NCBI GenBank assembly: GCA_039105265.1 | Contig: JAPFFF010000030.1 | Coordinates: 372,001-436,000 of the forward strand | Direction of reading: 5' to 3' | DNA: 64,000 nucleotides | Origin: Tritrichomonas musculus | Taxonomy: Eukaryota; Parabasalia; Tritrichomonadida; Tritrichomonadidae | Shown here: positions 10,216 to 19,507 of the stretch, in pieces | Numbering within the stretch: the first letter of the stretch is position 1 | Layout of the letters: every line of letters starts with the position of its first letter | Notes under the pieces: model-generated | Database searches by the model: none | What the model saw: only the letters and a program-made list of their open reading frames with translations | Told to the model about the DNA's origin: nothing | Position numbers and translations under genes: made by a program

Positions 10216-10930
10216 ACTAAAAGTACTTTTAGAAGCATAAATTTTGGGTATACCTCTTCTTCATGTGAAATATTAAAGTTTTTTATGATTTATAATATTT
10301 TAAACTAATAATTATTCCTCAAAAAAATGAAGATATTTTATCCAATGTTTTATCCCAGAAAAATTCAATCTTGCAATGCATATATATTATTTTACATTAA
10401 TTTATTTGGGTTCTGAGAGATTTAAATTATCTCAAATATTATAATTGTTTAAAATAAAACTCAAAAATAGTTTTTTTGTATTAATTTTAACTATTAATTA
10501 TATTTTAACATCTATAAGTTTATTTACTTCACTGTATCTCATAATTTCATCATTTTTCATTTTTTTTGAATAATCAAAAAATTGAGAACATATTTTATAT
10601 TCAATTCGAAATAATGTCAGGCTCAATTTAACTAATATCTCGAAAAATATCTAATAATTCATATTTATATGGATTAATTTTTTTCATAAAACTGTTTAAT
10701 ATAATATATAATTGCAATTTTCTTAAAATATTAAAAATAAAGTATATATTTTTCTAAAATTTAAAGAATTATAATGCTCTCTCAAAAATTTGGATGATTA
10801 TTTTTTTGTATCTTATCAAAAAGTTTTTTATATTTTCAAAAAGTTAGAAAAAAATAATTGAAACTAAATTTCAGAAAAAAATGACTTTTTGAAAAATCAT
10901 TGAAAAAAAATTGAAACCAAATTTTCGAAA
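10216..10930. other. AT-rich spacer upstream of the tandem kinase gene
   Basis: About 700 bp without a coding signal. Near the gene, TCAAAAAGTT occurs twice (10816-10825 and 10836-10845), and a variant GACTTTTTGA occurs some 45 bp upstream of the start. Otherwise only A/T-rich low-complexity sequence is visible. Confidence 0.5.
10816..10845. promoter_or_regulatory. Two copies of candidate promoter motif TCAAAAAGTT
   Basis: Two exact copies, starting 20 bp apart, lie about 85-115 bp upstream of the tandem kinase start codon. They match the decamer near other gene starts in the window. Function is inferred from recurrence only. Confidence 0.3.
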
Positions 10931-13900
10931 ATGTCTTTAAAATCAGTCTCTGAAATCCTCCAAAATACGATTACTGCTACAAACAATGCAATTGTTTTCA
11001 CGAATATTATATCATCAACATCTGATTTATTGACCAACTACTCCACAATTCTCGATAATTTTATGAAAAATAGAATTGCAGTATATTCTGTAGAGAAACA
11101 TAAAAAAAAGAAACTCCAGCAACTAATTGACTCCATTACTCAATATGAATCCCTCTTTCAAAAGCAAAATACTGTTTCTTCGATAAATTTAATTATTAAT
11201 ACATTTACTATACCAATTTCTCAGCCTCTCGATGATATTCAAAAATATATGGACTCAATCTACAATTCTTTCAAAAGTATCGGTGTTAATGTTCCTAAAT
11301 TTTCGATTCTAGATTTAGATTTAACGGATGATATAATATCTCTCTACGGAATTTTTGCTACTCACGAAAACGACGAGAAAGCATCACAAAGACTTGAAGA
11401 AATCAAAGATTTTATGCAGAAACACGGAATATCGTTGCCAAGTACCAGCAAAAAGGAGTTTTCGTTAGACGATTTTTTTTCTGACATCAGCAAATTCAAG
11501 CTCGACCACGAACACGTTCAAAAAGGCAAATTAGTTCAATCAAAACCGGAAGGAGATTATTTTAACGGCTTTTACACAAAAAATGAAGAAACCCAAAAAG
11601 TGACAATCATTGAAATTCCAGATTGCAGCATCAATTTGGAAAATTATCAAAGGGAAGTAACTTCCCTTTCGTCAATTGTGCATCCAAACATCATTGAGTT
11701 CATCGGTGCAACATCGTCGGCTCCGTACTGGATTGTCACTTCACGATATGGCAAATCTTTGCGTTATTATATTGAGCATTCAAAAAGTGAAAAACCGTCA
11801 CAAAAAGAAAAGAAAAAGTTCATCCAACCGTCAAAATCCTTTGAAAAAGTTTCAATCAGTCAATATCCGTCAACTTTTTCACTAGATGATGAAAACGATA
11901 CAGAAAAAAAAACGTATTGTAAGTCAGCCGATATATTGGCTTTTTCAATCAATGACCCAGACGATGAAAATGAACAGAAAAAGTCGAAAGATACAGAATC
12001 TGATACAGACACTGATTCCAAGAAAAGACACCATACCCATCATCACTGTAAAAAAAGTAAAGAAGCATTTTCTGACACCGATACGGATTCAAAGAAAAAG
12101 CACCATCAGAAACGCAAAAAACGATCGTTAACCGCCACTGATAAATCTATCATTGCCTACAAAATAGCAGAAGCGATGGCCTACATTCACTCCAAGAATA
12201 TATTGCATCGAAATTTGAGTTGTGCAACCGTCGTCTTGAATACGGCAATGAATCCTTTCATTGTTGATTTCAATACTTCTCGCCTTCTTCCAGAAGACGA
12301 GTCGCTCTTGCTCACAATTGGCGTTGGAACGGAGCGTGCAAAGGCTCCTGAACTATCAAGCGACACTCGCTACGGCTATGAAATTGACGTCTTTTCATAC
12401 GCAATGTTACTCTATGAAATGCTCACCGGCCAAATAGCCTTTGAAAATTTGACACCGCAAGAAGCCACCTCAGACATACTTAGCGGAAAGCGACCCGAAA
12501 TTCCATCTGACACACCCAAATTGCTTTCTGATTTGATCACAAAATGTTGGTCGCCGAGCGCCAAAGATCGTCCAACGTTCATTCAGCTTGTCAACGATAT
12601 GCCTCATTCAAATATCATGTTTCCAGGCTCTGACGAAGAGACGGTTATTAATTTCTATCGTAGTGTTAGTGCGAAGTCGAACAACATTCAGTGCTGCATT
12701 GATTATTTGGAACAAATCTGCATCGACATCAACGAAATCATCATGTTTAAGCACGAAGCTGTTCGAATACGGGCACTTTTATGCGGTTATATATTGGCAT
12801 TGAAAAAGTTGGATATTAATAATAATTCAGAGGAAGATTATGAATTAGTTACCGATATTAATAACTTAATGGATGCCATCGAAAGACTTAGCATTTCTAT
12901 TAAAAATATTACGTCACCAACTTGGGAGAATCACGCGTTGACGGTTCCTGCGACAGAGCCAATTGACGACATAAACGAATCGATGGATTCGCTTGTTGTT
13001 CCGCTGGCGCAACTAGGATTAAATGTAGAAAAATACAAGCCAAACAAAGTTGATTTATCACTTGATTTTCGCATTCTATATAGTACATTTAAAAGCAATG
13101 ATTCAATTGGAAATTTGAATGTACAAAAACGGTTAAATGAAGTTGAAAAATTCATGAAAGATAACGAAATTGCTATTGTTCCGTCACAGCAAGAGATTGA
13201 TCAACGAATTTCATCTGTATTTAAAAACTATGAGAATTATATAGTCAAACATTCTGATTTTGATAAATTGAAGCTAATAGGAAACGGGGCGACATCGGAT
13301 GTTTATTTGGGGATTCAGAAATCAACGAAAAATAAAGTTGCGATTAAAGAATTTACCGAAGATTATTTATTGGCTGAAAAATTTGGATTCTATTTGCATC
13401 GGGAAGTAGCAGCACTTTGCACATTGCATCACCAATATCTGGCCAATTTCATAGGTGCTACGAAAACTAATCCTGTCTGGATGATTAGCGAGTTTGTTGA
13501 AAATGGAGACCTTGAATCACACATTGAAAAGCAAAATCTAACTCCAATTCAGAAGACAATTATTATGTATGAAGTCGCTGAAGGAATGGCGTATTTGCAT
13601 AGTATGAAGATGATTCATAGGGATTTGAAATCTAAAAACGTTTTACTCGATTCTAATTTGGAGCCAAAAATTGTTGATTTCGGCTTCGCTCGTTCTTTCT
13701 CTGCTACAATGTCAATGGCTGTTGGCACCCCGATTTACATGGCTCCTGAAGTAATTCAAAGTTCTTATTACGATTACAAAGCCGATGTGTTTTCATTCGC
13801 TTTAATGGTCTCTGAAATGTTGACCGGTTTCAAGCCTTTCCTCCAATATTGCAGCGATCCTCTAACTATTCAACAATACATTTTGGATGGTTTAAGACCA

Positions 13901-14155
13901 ACTTTCAGTGAAGATTTGGGCGTCAGTGATGACTTGAATGATTTACTTGAAAAGATGTGGGACGGCGATTATAAATTGAGACCTGATTTCGAAACTGTTC
14001 TGAAAATTTGTAGGGATAAAAGAATAGCTTTCCCCGGAGCTGCTGCTGCTGATGTTAATGATTTTTATGATAAGAAAGAGAATAAATTAACTTCAACGGC
14101 TCCTTTATCACAAAAAAGGAGGACATCGGTGTTTTTGAATTTAAATATCGATTAA
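10931..14155 (+). CDS. Tandem pseudokinase-kinase protein (TKL-like)
   Basis: The 1074-residue protein is a twofold repeat of [helical domain + kinase domain]. Helical parts lie at about residues 1-165 and 570-750; both contain a PxDDIxxxMDS-type segment followed by 'LGLNVxKY/IGVNVPKF', showing internal duplication. The first kinase domain (about 190-555) has HRNLSCATVV in place of HRD and DFN in place of DFG, so it should be inactive. A Ser/Asp/Lys/His-rich insert of about 120 residues (280-405) separates its lobes. The second (about 775-1045) is complete: GNGATSDVYLG loop, VAIKEF Lys near 804, HRDLKSKN near 896, DFGFA near 916, MAPEV. Sequence style is TKL-like, the class abundant in trichomonads. 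The pseudokinase-then-kinase order recalls JAK architecture, and regulation of the second domain by the first is a reasonable inference. The kinase calls are firm. Confidence 0.93.
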   Translation: MSLKSVSEILQNTITATNNAIVFTNIISSTSDLLTNYSTILDNFMKNRIAVYSVEKHKKKKLQQLIDSITQYESLFQKQNTVSSINLIINTFTIPISQPLDDIQKYMDSIYNSFKSIGVNVPKFSILDLDLTDDIISLYGIFATHENDEKASQRLEEIKDFMQKHGISLPSTSKKEFSLDDFFSDISKFKLDHEHVQKGKLVQSKPEGDYFNGFYTKNEETQKVTIIEIPDCSINLENYQREVTSLSSIVHPNIIEFIGATSSAPYWIVTSRYGKSLRYYIEHSKSEKPSQKEKKKFIQPSKSFEKVSISQYPSTFSLDDENDTEKKTYCKSADILAFSINDPDDENEQKKSKDTESDTDTDSKKRHHTHHHCKKSKEAFSDTDTDSKKKHHQKRKKRSLTATDKSIIAYKIAEAMAYIHSKNILHRNLSCATVVLNTAMNPFIVDFNTSRLLPEDESLLLTIGVGTERAKAPELSSDTRYGYEIDVFSYAMLLYEMLTGQIAFENLTPQEATSDILSGKRPEIPSDTPKLLSDLITKCWSPSAKDRPTFIQLVNDMPHSNIMFPGSDEETVINFYRSVSAKSNNIQCCIDYLEQICIDINEIIMFKHEAVRIRALLCGYILALKKLDINNNSEEDYELVTDINNLMDAIERLSISIKNITSPTWENHALTVPATEPIDDINESMDSLVVPLAQLGLNVEKYKPNKVDLSLDFRILYSTFKSNDSIGNLNVQKRLNEVEKFMKDNEIAIVPSQQEIDQRISSVFKNYENYIVKHSDFDKLKLIGNGATSDVYLGIQKSTKNKVAIKEFTEDYLLAEKFGFYLHREVAALCTLHHQYLANFIGATKTNPVWMISEFVENGDLESHIEKQNLTPIQKTIIMYEVAEGMAYLHSMKMIHRDLKSKNVLLDSNLEPKIVDFGFARSFSATMSMAVGTPIYMAPEVIQSSYYDYKADVFSFALMVSEMLTGFKPFLQYCSDPLTIQQYILDGLRPTFSEDLGVSDDLNDLLEKMWDGDYKLRPDFETVLKICRDKRIAFPGAAAADVNDFYDKKENKLTSTAPLSQKRRTSVFLNLNID

Positions 14156-14328
14156 TTATTTTTGTATAAATGATTAAAATCTTTCATATAAATTCAATTA
14201 TTAGGTGAAATAAAGGTCAAATAAAAAAATTTTGTGATTACAAAGAGAAGTTTGTCGGTTGATAGAGTGAAAAAAAATATTGATATATTGAGAAACTTTA
14301 CAATTGATATCATTTTTCATGTGATAAC

Positions 14329-14824
14329 CAGGGTTGGCCAACGTTGACGTTAAATTCGTTGAAACAAATATTATCTCGTTGAATTGAATGTCAACGACAA
14401 CGACGTTGAGGCCGTTGATTAAAACCGTTTCAATTTGGTCATAACGAGAGGTCAACATTGAAATAACATTGAATCAACGCATTATTTCAACATTGAACCT
14501 ACAGAAAAAATTGAGAGAAAACTTTTTCTGCAGAAAACTGAAAAAAATTCAATGCAAAATTTTAAAATCTTTAAATACTTTTATTTTAATGATTATCACC
14601 TTTAGTAACGATATAAATATTAAATGTATAAATAAATTTGAAAATGGTAAATTAAAGTTAATTCAACGACGATATAAATAAAAAAGTGCTCTTTTTTTGG
14701 ACGATTAAATTCAACGAAAGTTTTTTCGTTGATCGTTGACGTTGAATTAACGAAGTCAACGTTGACAACGAGCCTCTAAAAAAGTGTCATCGTTGATCAA
14801 TTTTTTCAACGTTGACCATCCCTG
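14329..14824. mobile_element. hAT-type nonautonomous element (MITE), 496 bp
   Basis: The left end is CAGGGTTGGCCAACGTTGAC and the right end, read inward on the other strand, is CAGGGATGGTCAACGTTGA. CAGGG termini are a hAT hallmark. Both flanks carry the identical octamer GTGATAAC (14321-14328 and 14825-14832), the 8-bp target duplication expected for hAT. The interior contains several AACGTTGA-type subterminal repeats, which are likely transposase-binding sites. Frames inside it are chance. No transposase is present, so it must move in trans. Confidence 0.88.
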
Positions 14825-14832
14825 GTGATAAC

Positions 14833-15189
14833 AAGCTTATGGTGAATACTTTTTTTTTTTTTTAAAAAAAAAAAGCTATCATTCTTTCTAAATGATATAT
14901 CTTTTGCTAATATTTTCATCATATATCTGCATTATTAATTGCTTTTATCAAATTGACAAAGAAAAAAAGATATATCATTTTGTATTATTTCTTTTTTAGA
15001 AGTCTATGCAATTTTTTTAGAGAGAGTTACACCTACTCTCAAAAAAACTAAAAAAAAAATAAAAAAATAAGAAAAATTATATTATTTAGAATAAGAAAAA
15101 ATGAGCAAAAAATTGATCATAAAACCAAATAAAAGATAAATTATTCAGTTTTATAATCATTTTTTTGCTCATTATTTCGAATTCTTTGT
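14833..15189. other. AT-rich spacer
   Basis: About 360 bp between the MITE and a minus-strand gene. It has T and A runs and a short imperfect inverted repeat around GATATATC. No gene is supported. Confidence 0.4.
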
Positions 15190-15676
15190 TTAATAGTTGT
15201 ATTTTGAGAAAAAGTCTTTGTCATAATCATCAAATTGATATTCATCAAAATCATCAAAGTTATAATTGTCAGTGTCTTCGCTGAAAAAAGAATCTTTTGG
15301 ACTCGTCATTATTTCTTTAGGTTGCTGAGCAGTTAATTGCGGCAAAGTATAACGAACATATTTTAAAAGCGGAACATCTGATTGATTTATACTTAAACTA
15401 TAATCAAAATGATTTGAATCATTTGTTGAATTTGCTTGAGAAACCATAGGTGATAGTATTAGATTTGATTGGATACTTGATTGCTTGTCTAATGATTGGG
15501 GAGAAATAGGAAATGATGCCATTTGTTCTGATGATTGAACTACATTAAAACTAGATATATTTCCTTTTTCATCTAAAACAATCCACTGTTTTATATCTGA
15601 AAAGTATATGTATTTTATTTTATTCTTTTTTTGGATTTGCCTTTTCGTCATGCTTTTAGAAATCATCAACGAAAAT

Positions 15677-15707
<31 letters not shown>

Positions 15708-15753
15708 CAATAGTATCATTCAAACCATCAGAAAAAGTTTTTAGACAAATCAA
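15190..15753 (-). CDS. Low-complexity hypothetical protein with acidic C-terminus
   Basis: The frame encodes up to 187 residues. Residues 17-25 are a poly-Lys run that simply translates a homopolymer tract at about 15678-15707, so the true start is probably the Met after it (MISKSMTKRQIQ), leaving about 158 residues. The remainder has a basic segment (TKRQIQKKNKIKYIYF), then a Ser/Gln-rich middle. The acidic tail NYNFDDFDEYQFDDYDKDF is rich in Asp and aromatic residues. A basic head followed by an acidic/Gln-rich tail would suit a nuclear or regulatory protein, but this is a guess. No known domain is recognised. Two TCAAAAAGTT motifs lie upstream (15755-15764, 15780-15789). Confidence 0.5.
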
Positions 15754-15984
15754 ATCAAAAAGTTTTTAGGCAGTCCAATTCAAAAAGTTTTTAGGCATAT
15801 AGTTTACGACTCAAGTTTGAGTTATTAAATATTTAGAATGCCAATAAAAAGCTATTATGGGATCTTATTTGCAAATGAGGGAAAAAAAAAAAAAAAAAAA
15901 AAAAAAACATTTGTCTATTACAATGTCTTATTTTACAGGCTGAGATTACCATAAGCAGACCTATCAATTTAGTTTTCTCTTTTG

Positions 15985-16280
15985 GGCTCAATTTATTTTG
16001 AAAAAAATAGACAGGAAAAGTTATTCTTAACGGTTCCGGGCAAGCTGAGGAGTTAATAACTGATTTGCACAGATGACTCCGGTAAGATAGAATCGTTATG
16101 GATAATGCTGATCGAAATTAACGAGAAAACAGAAAACATGAACTTCCTGATATCGATGAATTTCCACACCCAAGTCCGCCAACAAGATTTGTGAGACTCG
16201 TTCAAACAGGCAAAAACTGGAGTGAGACACTGAATTTAAAGTTTCTCCATTTTGATTTATTTGGAAGTAGCTTTTGATCA
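15985..16280 (+). pseudogene. Relic of a discoidin-like (F5/8 type C) C-terminal domain
   Basis: Short plus-strand segments match the extreme C-terminus of the Sel1/discoidin protein at 39272-46651. CTDDSGKIESLW corresponds to its CLDDSNKQEISW. IEINEKTE corresponds to its MEIDEKSE. HPSPPTRFVRLVQTG, then LKFLHFDLFGS, corresponds to its HPSPPTRIVRLIQTG and LTFYHFDLFGT. The segments are in different frames with stops between them, and only the last ~95 codons of the family remain. The relic is the 3' end of a lost gene of the same family. Confidence 0.82.
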
Positions 16281-16559
16281 TTTTTCACTTAATATTATTG
16301 GACGACTGGGAGCAACTATTTTTAAATATATGCCAAATATAATTTTTAGCATTTATTCATTCTTTTATATATATATTTGTTTTTGTTCATCTTCTTTTAT
16401 CTATGTTTATATGACATTTTAATGAAAAACATTTCTAGAAAAACTTGGTGATTTTTTGAATATAATTTTAATACCCTATTTTATAAAATCAAAAAATTGT
16501 AAATTCAATCTATAGAAGTTAAGATAAAATGAATTAATATATTGTTTTTTGTTAGCATT

Positions 16560-16569
16560 TCAAAAAGTT
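16560..16569. promoter_or_regulatory. Candidate promoter motif TCAAAAAGTT
   Basis: The motif lies 40 bp upstream of the Rab-like GTPase start codon and is the same decamer found near other starts. Function is inferred from recurrence. Confidence 0.35.
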
Positions 16570-16608
16570 AATTCCGAAAATAAATTCTTTGGATGAGATA
16601 AAAACGAA

Positions 16609-17301
16609 ATGTTATCATTAGAACCTACCAACAAGTACAAAATAATTCTTATTGGAGATACTAATGTTGGAAAGACAAATTTTCTTCATCGTTTTTCACA
16701 GAATATATTTGATGAAAATTTACGAAAAACAGTAGGTATCCAATTAACCAAAAAAAAATTATTAATAAACAATAAAGTAATTGAAATGAATATTTTAGAT
16801 ACCGGAGGAGATCCAAAATCTCGCCCCATTACAAATTTTTATCTACAAGGAGCTATTGGATACTTTCTTTTCTACGATATCACAAACCTATTAACATACA
16901 ATTCTCTTCCCAGGTATCTTGAAGAAATTCGCCAATTTTCTGATAAAAATTCAATTATTATGATAATTGGTACAAAATGTGATATGAAAAACGAAAGAGT
17001 TATATTTGCTCTCGATGCCTATGAATTTGCACGTCGAGAAAAACTCACTTTTTTTGAGACATCGTCCAAATTAGGCATCAATATTTCTGAAGTTTTTTCC
17101 AATTTTTTGTATCAGGTAGAAAAGTGCCAAAAATTGAGAAGTACGATAAAAGTTGATATACCAAAAGCATTCAAAACAAAAGTTTTTGATTATTTTTTCT
17201 TTTTGAAAGAGAAAATTCAGAGAAAAAGTGATCAGATACAGACATCGATCAGCGTTCCCGACGCCGTTGATGACGATGCAGATTTCGAGAACCCTGCCTA
17301 G
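16609..17301 (+). CDS. Rab-like small GTPase without a prenylation motif
   Basis: The protein has 230 residues with a Ras-superfamily G domain at about 8-175. G1 is GDTNVGKT, the switch I Thr is in KTVGIQL, and G3 is LDTGGDPK where Rabs have WDTAGQE. G4 is GTKCD in place of NKxD, and G5 is ETSSK. The overall layout, with FYLQGAIGYFLFYDIT after switch II, is Rab-like. The catalytic Gln of switch II is replaced, so hydrolysis may be slow or altered. The tail of about 55 residues ends ...ENPA with no C-terminal Cys, so standard geranylgeranylation is not possible; membrane targeting would need another route. It is compact and intact, placed between two relic genes. Confidence 0.9.
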   Translation: MLSLEPTNKYKIILIGDTNVGKTNFLHRFSQNIFDENLRKTVGIQLTKKKLLINNKVIEMNILDTGGDPKSRPITNFYLQGAIGYFLFYDITNLLTYNSLPRYLEEIRQFSDKNSIIMIIGTKCDMKNERVIFALDAYEFARREKLTFFETSSKLGINISEVFSNFLYQVEKCQKLRSTIKVDIPKAFKTKVFDYFFFLKEKIQRKSDQIQTSISVPDAVDDDADFENPA

Positions 17302-17589
17302 TATAAAATAGTGACAGTAAATCGAATCATTAATTCAATTTAAGTTGAAAAAGTTCATTATTAATTTATTATTGTTAATTAGAGTCGCTCTAATTAGTCT
17401 TACTCTGAAAACTTATGTTTTTTTATTATATATAAAAAAAAAAGAACTATTAAATTTCATTCATAAATTGTTGATTCTCAATTTTTTTTCTATTGATTTA
17501 AAGCCAGCCTCAATGTATTTTTTTTGAGGGAAGTTTCCAAAAATGTAATTGTTTTTTATCATTCACATCTTTTTCATTTTTCTCTAATC
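17302..17589. other. Spacer downstream of the GTPase
   Basis: AT-rich, with a 60-codon plus-strand frame of Leu/Phe/Ile composition that I regard as chance. No other signal is visible. Confidence 0.4.
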
Positions 17590-17780
17590 TTTTCCTTTCT
17601 TGTGAATTTCAATTGCCTTCTTGTAGTCTGACTCTACATCAGGTCTCTTCTAGCAGCCAAGCGAATTTCCTTGTTCAGCCCATCTCTATCGATACTGCTT
17701 TGCTAAAGTCATATCTTATTCAAACCCAGTTCAGGCATAGAAATGCACTTCATTCTCTCCTTGACGGCTAAAAAAAAAAA
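17590..17780 (-). pseudogene. Relic of a Sel1-repeat gene
   Basis: Minus-strand fragments read AEQGNSLGC, then RPDVESDYKKAIEIHKKGKD, matching the Sel1 repeat pattern (AxxGN...A...DxxKAxxxxKKAA). Stops interrupt them and neither end is complete. GC content is above the surroundings, as expected for recently lost coding sequence. The intact Sel1 protein at 39272-46651 is the obvious relative. Confidence 0.65.
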
Positions 17781-17855
17781 AAAATTAAAAAAAAAATAAA
17801 ATAAAAAGATGCTTTGCTTGCTTATTGAAAACATTTATTTATTTATATTATTTTA

Positions 17856-18176
17856 CTACATTTGCTGATTTTCTGAATCTTCTTCTTGATCGTCCCAATC
17901 GTCACTCCATCCATGAGCATCAATATCACATAATATTCCAACGCAAAGCCATTCTTTGTTTGATTTCTCTAGATCTGGGTATAGCTTTCTCATTCTATCT
18001 GAAAATGCACTCTCCATTGATTCCAAAAACTGGCGTGCGACATAGAATCTTATGTTATCTCTCCAATAACCAAGGAAGCAGTCTGTACTTTCAGTTCCTC
18101 TTTGCCATTCAGCCAATTCAGGTCGACCATTATTTAATAAAGGGAAAGTTTCATCTTCAATGAAGCTTTTTTGCAT
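17856..18176 (-). CDS. Small hypothetical protein, acidic C-terminus
   Basis: This 106-residue frame has balanced composition and good codon usage (WQRGTESTDCFLGYWRDN, ARQFLESMESAFSDRM, EWLCVGILCDIDAHGW, then an Asp/Glu-rich tail). It looks like a real protein or the C-terminal part of one. The frame stays open upstream for about 20 codons (FEKWKKDGLRF) without an ATG, so either Met1 is the start or a 5' part has been lost. The motif AACTTTTTGA lies about 130 bp upstream (18305-18314). No family is recognised. Confidence 0.5.
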   Translation of the reverse strand: MQKSFIEDETFPLLNNGRPELAEWQRGTESTDCFLGYWRDNIRFYVARQFLESMESAFSDRMRKLYPDLEKSNKEWLCVGILCDIDAHGWSDDWDDQEEDSENQQM

Positions 18177-18580
18177 AAATCGTAATCCATCTTTTTTCCA
18201 TTTTTCAAATAGAATAATTTTGGAAAAAAATAAATTATTTTTTTTTTAAAAAAATGAAATGTTGCTATAAATTTTCAATGCTAACAATTGATTCAATTCA
18301 AATTAACTTTTTGAATATTTATGACAAAATATACTAAGAAAAAGCTCGTTATCATATATATATAATTTCTTAAAAAGAACAAAAAACAAGATTAGTTGAA
18401 TATATTAGTTGATATAATTCTCGTTTTGAATTTTGAGAAAGCTCATTGAATTTTTTCTTTGGATCACATTTTCATAATCAAAATACTCCAAAATGCATTT
18501 TTTTAAGCAACAAAATATAAAACAATAACAACATAATATGCTTAAAAAAAATGAATTTTTTTATTACTGATTAATTAATT
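18177..18580. other. AT-rich spacer
   Basis: About 400 bp between two minus-strand genes. It contains the AACTTTTTGA motif at 18305-18314 and homopolymer tracts. No coding signal is visible. Confidence 0.4.
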
Positions 18581-19507
18581 TTAATCCATATCGATATCAT
18601 ATACCTCATAATTACGAGTACCGAATCCCAATCTTTCACCTTCTTCTAAAATGTGGACACCGATTTTTCTTTCCATTTCTTCAATAAGGGAAGCCTTACC
18701 TGGATCAGGGGAGGCATAAACTGCATCAACGCAAGCCTGATCAACAGCAACTGGATCGAGGGAAGCGAAAATTCCAATGTTTGCCATTTCGGCTGGGGTT
18801 GGGTTACTTGCACAATCACAGTCAACTGATAAATTGTAAGCAACGTTGATATAGACCAAATTTTCTTTTTTGAATTTCTCGATGAAGCCATAAACAGCCT
18901 CAGCCATTGTTTCTAGGAACATATCTTGGGGGCAGTTATCAACAGTATCGTCTGTTGGTTCGAGAAAACCTGCAGAATGGACGATACCTTTTCCACGAGA
19001 AGATCCGAATCCAATTGCGATATTCTTTAATGCTCCACCGAAACCTCCCATTGGATGTCCCTTAAAATGCGACAAAATTGCGTAAGAATCGTAATTTAAA
19101 GTATGAGTTCCAACAATGAATTCTTTCATGTACTTATATTTGGGGACGGGAATGGCGGTTTCACCTTCTTCATCAAGGATATCACATCTGGCAATGGTTG
19201 GAAATCCGTGCTCTTTGATTAATTCCCAATGACGATCGGATGTATTTCTGGCTCCTTCATAAAAAGTGTTGGCTTCAACAATGGTGCCATTGACTAGATG
19301 AACAAAATCGCCAATTAATTCAGGATGAAGATAGTTGTTTCCTCCTTTTTCTCCTGTGGATATTTTAACGCCAACATTGCCTTTTAATGGCTGATTAAGA
19401 TGGTTATATAGACGAACAATTGCATCGCTTGTAATTTGCCTGGAAAAATACACTTTTGCAGGTTTTAGAGCAAAAGAGATGCGGAGTAAGGAGAGCAAAA
19501 ATAGCAT
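18581..19507 (-). CDS. DUF362 domain protein with signal peptide, candidate transfer from bacteria
   Basis: The 308-residue protein starts with a hydrophobic leader (MLFLLSLLRISFA) that resembles a signal peptide. The rest matches the DUF362 family: VGVKISTGEKGG, HPELIGDFVHLVNGT, ILSHFKGHPMGGFGGALKN, the Cys pair CDCASNP, and GIFASLDPVAVDQACVDAVY. In bacteria DUF362 proteins often carry a ferredoxin-like 4Fe-4S domain as well; here no CxxCxxC cluster is present. Its biochemical role is not established. Codon usage is richer in G and C than the surroundings, and the family is mainly prokaryotic, which fits lateral acquisition, although highly expressed host genes also have such usage. It is an intact single frame. 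Confidence 0.85.
   Translation of the reverse strand: MLFLLSLLRISFALKPAKVYFSRQITSDAIVRLYNHLNQPLKGNVGVKISTGEKGGNNYLHPELIGDFVHLVNGTIVEANTFYEGARNTSDRHWELIKEHGFPTIARCDILDEEGETAIPVPKYKYMKEFIVGTHTLNYDSYAILSHFKGHPMGGFGGALKNIAIGFGSSRGKGIVHSAGFLEPTDDTVDNCPQDMFLETMAEAVYGFIEKFKKENLVYINVAYNLSVDCDCASNPTPAEMANIGIFASLDPVAVDQACVDAVYASPDPGKASLIEEMERKIGVHILEEGERLGFGTRNYEVYDIDMD

Noticed and set aside
14201-14681. Two open frames across the 496-bp MITE
   Set aside because: They cross the MITE boundary or consist of its subterminal repeats; no domain.
18646-18891. Alternative frame within the DUF362 gene
   Set aside because: The main frame has clear family motifs and the alternative has none.
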